Shown here: positions 40,504 through 40,634 of the stretch, piece after piece
How the letters are laid out: each line of letters opens with the position of its first letter
How positions within the stretch are numbered: position 1 is the first letter of the stretch
Source: Chloroflexota bacterium
Lineage (GTDB): Bacteria; Chloroflexota; Anaerolineae; SpSt-313
Direction: 5' to 3'
DNA: 40,634 nucleotides
Assembly: GCA_029553955.1 (NCBI GenBank)
Contig: JAKPJZ010000103.1
Coordinates: forward strand, 1 to 40,634
The notes under the pieces: model-generated
Database searches by the model: none
Seen by the model: the letters and a program-made list of their open reading frames with translations, nothing else
What the model was told of the DNA's origin: nothing
Position numbers and translations under genes: made by a program

Positions 40504-40634
40504 TCAGTTTTGGGGCAAGTTGTAGACAGTCTCCCAGACACCGTCGAAGCGATTGCTGAGGATAGCTGCCCGGACTGGGATCACGCGCTCGGCACCTTTC
40601 CTGTTCCAGCGCATGCCGGGTCCAGCCATCCGTG
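40504..40634 (-). CDS. C-terminal part of an ISKra4-like transposase (cut by window edge)
   Basis: The minus-strand frame reads RMAGPGMRWNRKGAERVIPV, RAAILSNRFDGVWETVYNLP, QN and stops. GPGMRWNRKGAE followed by RAAIL and the FDGVWE run resembles the end of ISKra4-type transposases. It runs off the window, so whether the rest is intact cannot be judged. It is not a coding neighbour of the operon at 39.3-40.4 kb, which runs towards it. Confidence 0.55.
   Translation of the reverse strand, partial: RMAGPGMRWNRKGAERVIPVRAAILSNRFDGVWETVYNLPQN

Overview
The window reads as a high-GC chromosome segment of a bacterium, most likely a Chloroflexota member (Anaerolineae- or Caldilineae-like). The reasons are indirect: the DUF370-gmk and tmk-darA gene pairs, the SpoIIIAA/R3H ATPase, Pro/Thr-rich surface proteins, ER/SipW-type signal peptidases, and a very dense load of intergenic palindromes of the kind seen in that phylum. 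No rRNA, tRNA or CRISPR array was recognised. Almost all genes are on the + strand; minus-strand items are an FmdB-type zinc ribbon, a Y1 transposase, a decayed toxin-antitoxin patch, a ferritin-like gene and a transposase remnant at the right edge.

Layout. 0.3-3.0 kb: NarL-type two-component pair. 3.5-11.4 kb: a surface-fibre island with four TasA/camelysin-like secreted proteins (one ending in an LPVTG motif), two SipW-type signal peptidases (one fused to a camelysin-like segment and two Pro/Thr-rich stalks) and a sortase. 12-15.6 kb: DUF5661 protein, small SMR-like membrane protein, YkoP-like protein, GHMP kinase, alpha/beta hydrolase. 15.9-19.0 kb: large DUF2723 membrane glycosyltransferase-like protein. 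19.3-27.4 kb: housekeeping and signalling genes (DUF1232, pdxS, a GNAT-like protein, SpoIIIAA/R3H ATPase, tmk-darA, FmdB, remA-gmk, MEMO). 27.5-30.4 kb: priA. 30.4-31.2 kb: Y1 transposase bracketed by inverted REP-like units. 31.2-31.9 kb: decayed PIN toxin-antitoxin remains and a DUF433 frame lacking a start codon. 32-38 kb: M16 peptidase, Mut7-C stub, rsfS, and a MoxR-DUF58-DUF4129 cluster. 38.3-40.4 kb: ferritin-like protein and a small-membrane-protein operon (DUF883-like, holin/YqjE-like, DUF3618).

How it works together. In the surface island the TasA-like proteins would be exported and trimmed by the SipW-type peptidases, and the sortase could anchor the LPVTG-bearing protein. The first three TasA-like genes share a promoter-like motif, and two of them are a duplication that includes the leader. 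A RemA (DUF370) homologue, which activates matrix genes in Bacillus, lies 14 kb away beside gmk; a link is only inference.

The second theme is palindromic DNA. At least eight unrelated inverted-repeat families occupy most intergenic gaps, often directly after stop codons. One is a composite in which a ~140-bp core sits inside an outer repeat, with one copy lacking the core. Another includes a perfect 104-bp palindrome. Several have entered genes in frame (priA twice, the DUF2723 gene), adding Pro/Gly/Ser-rich loops without breaking the frame.
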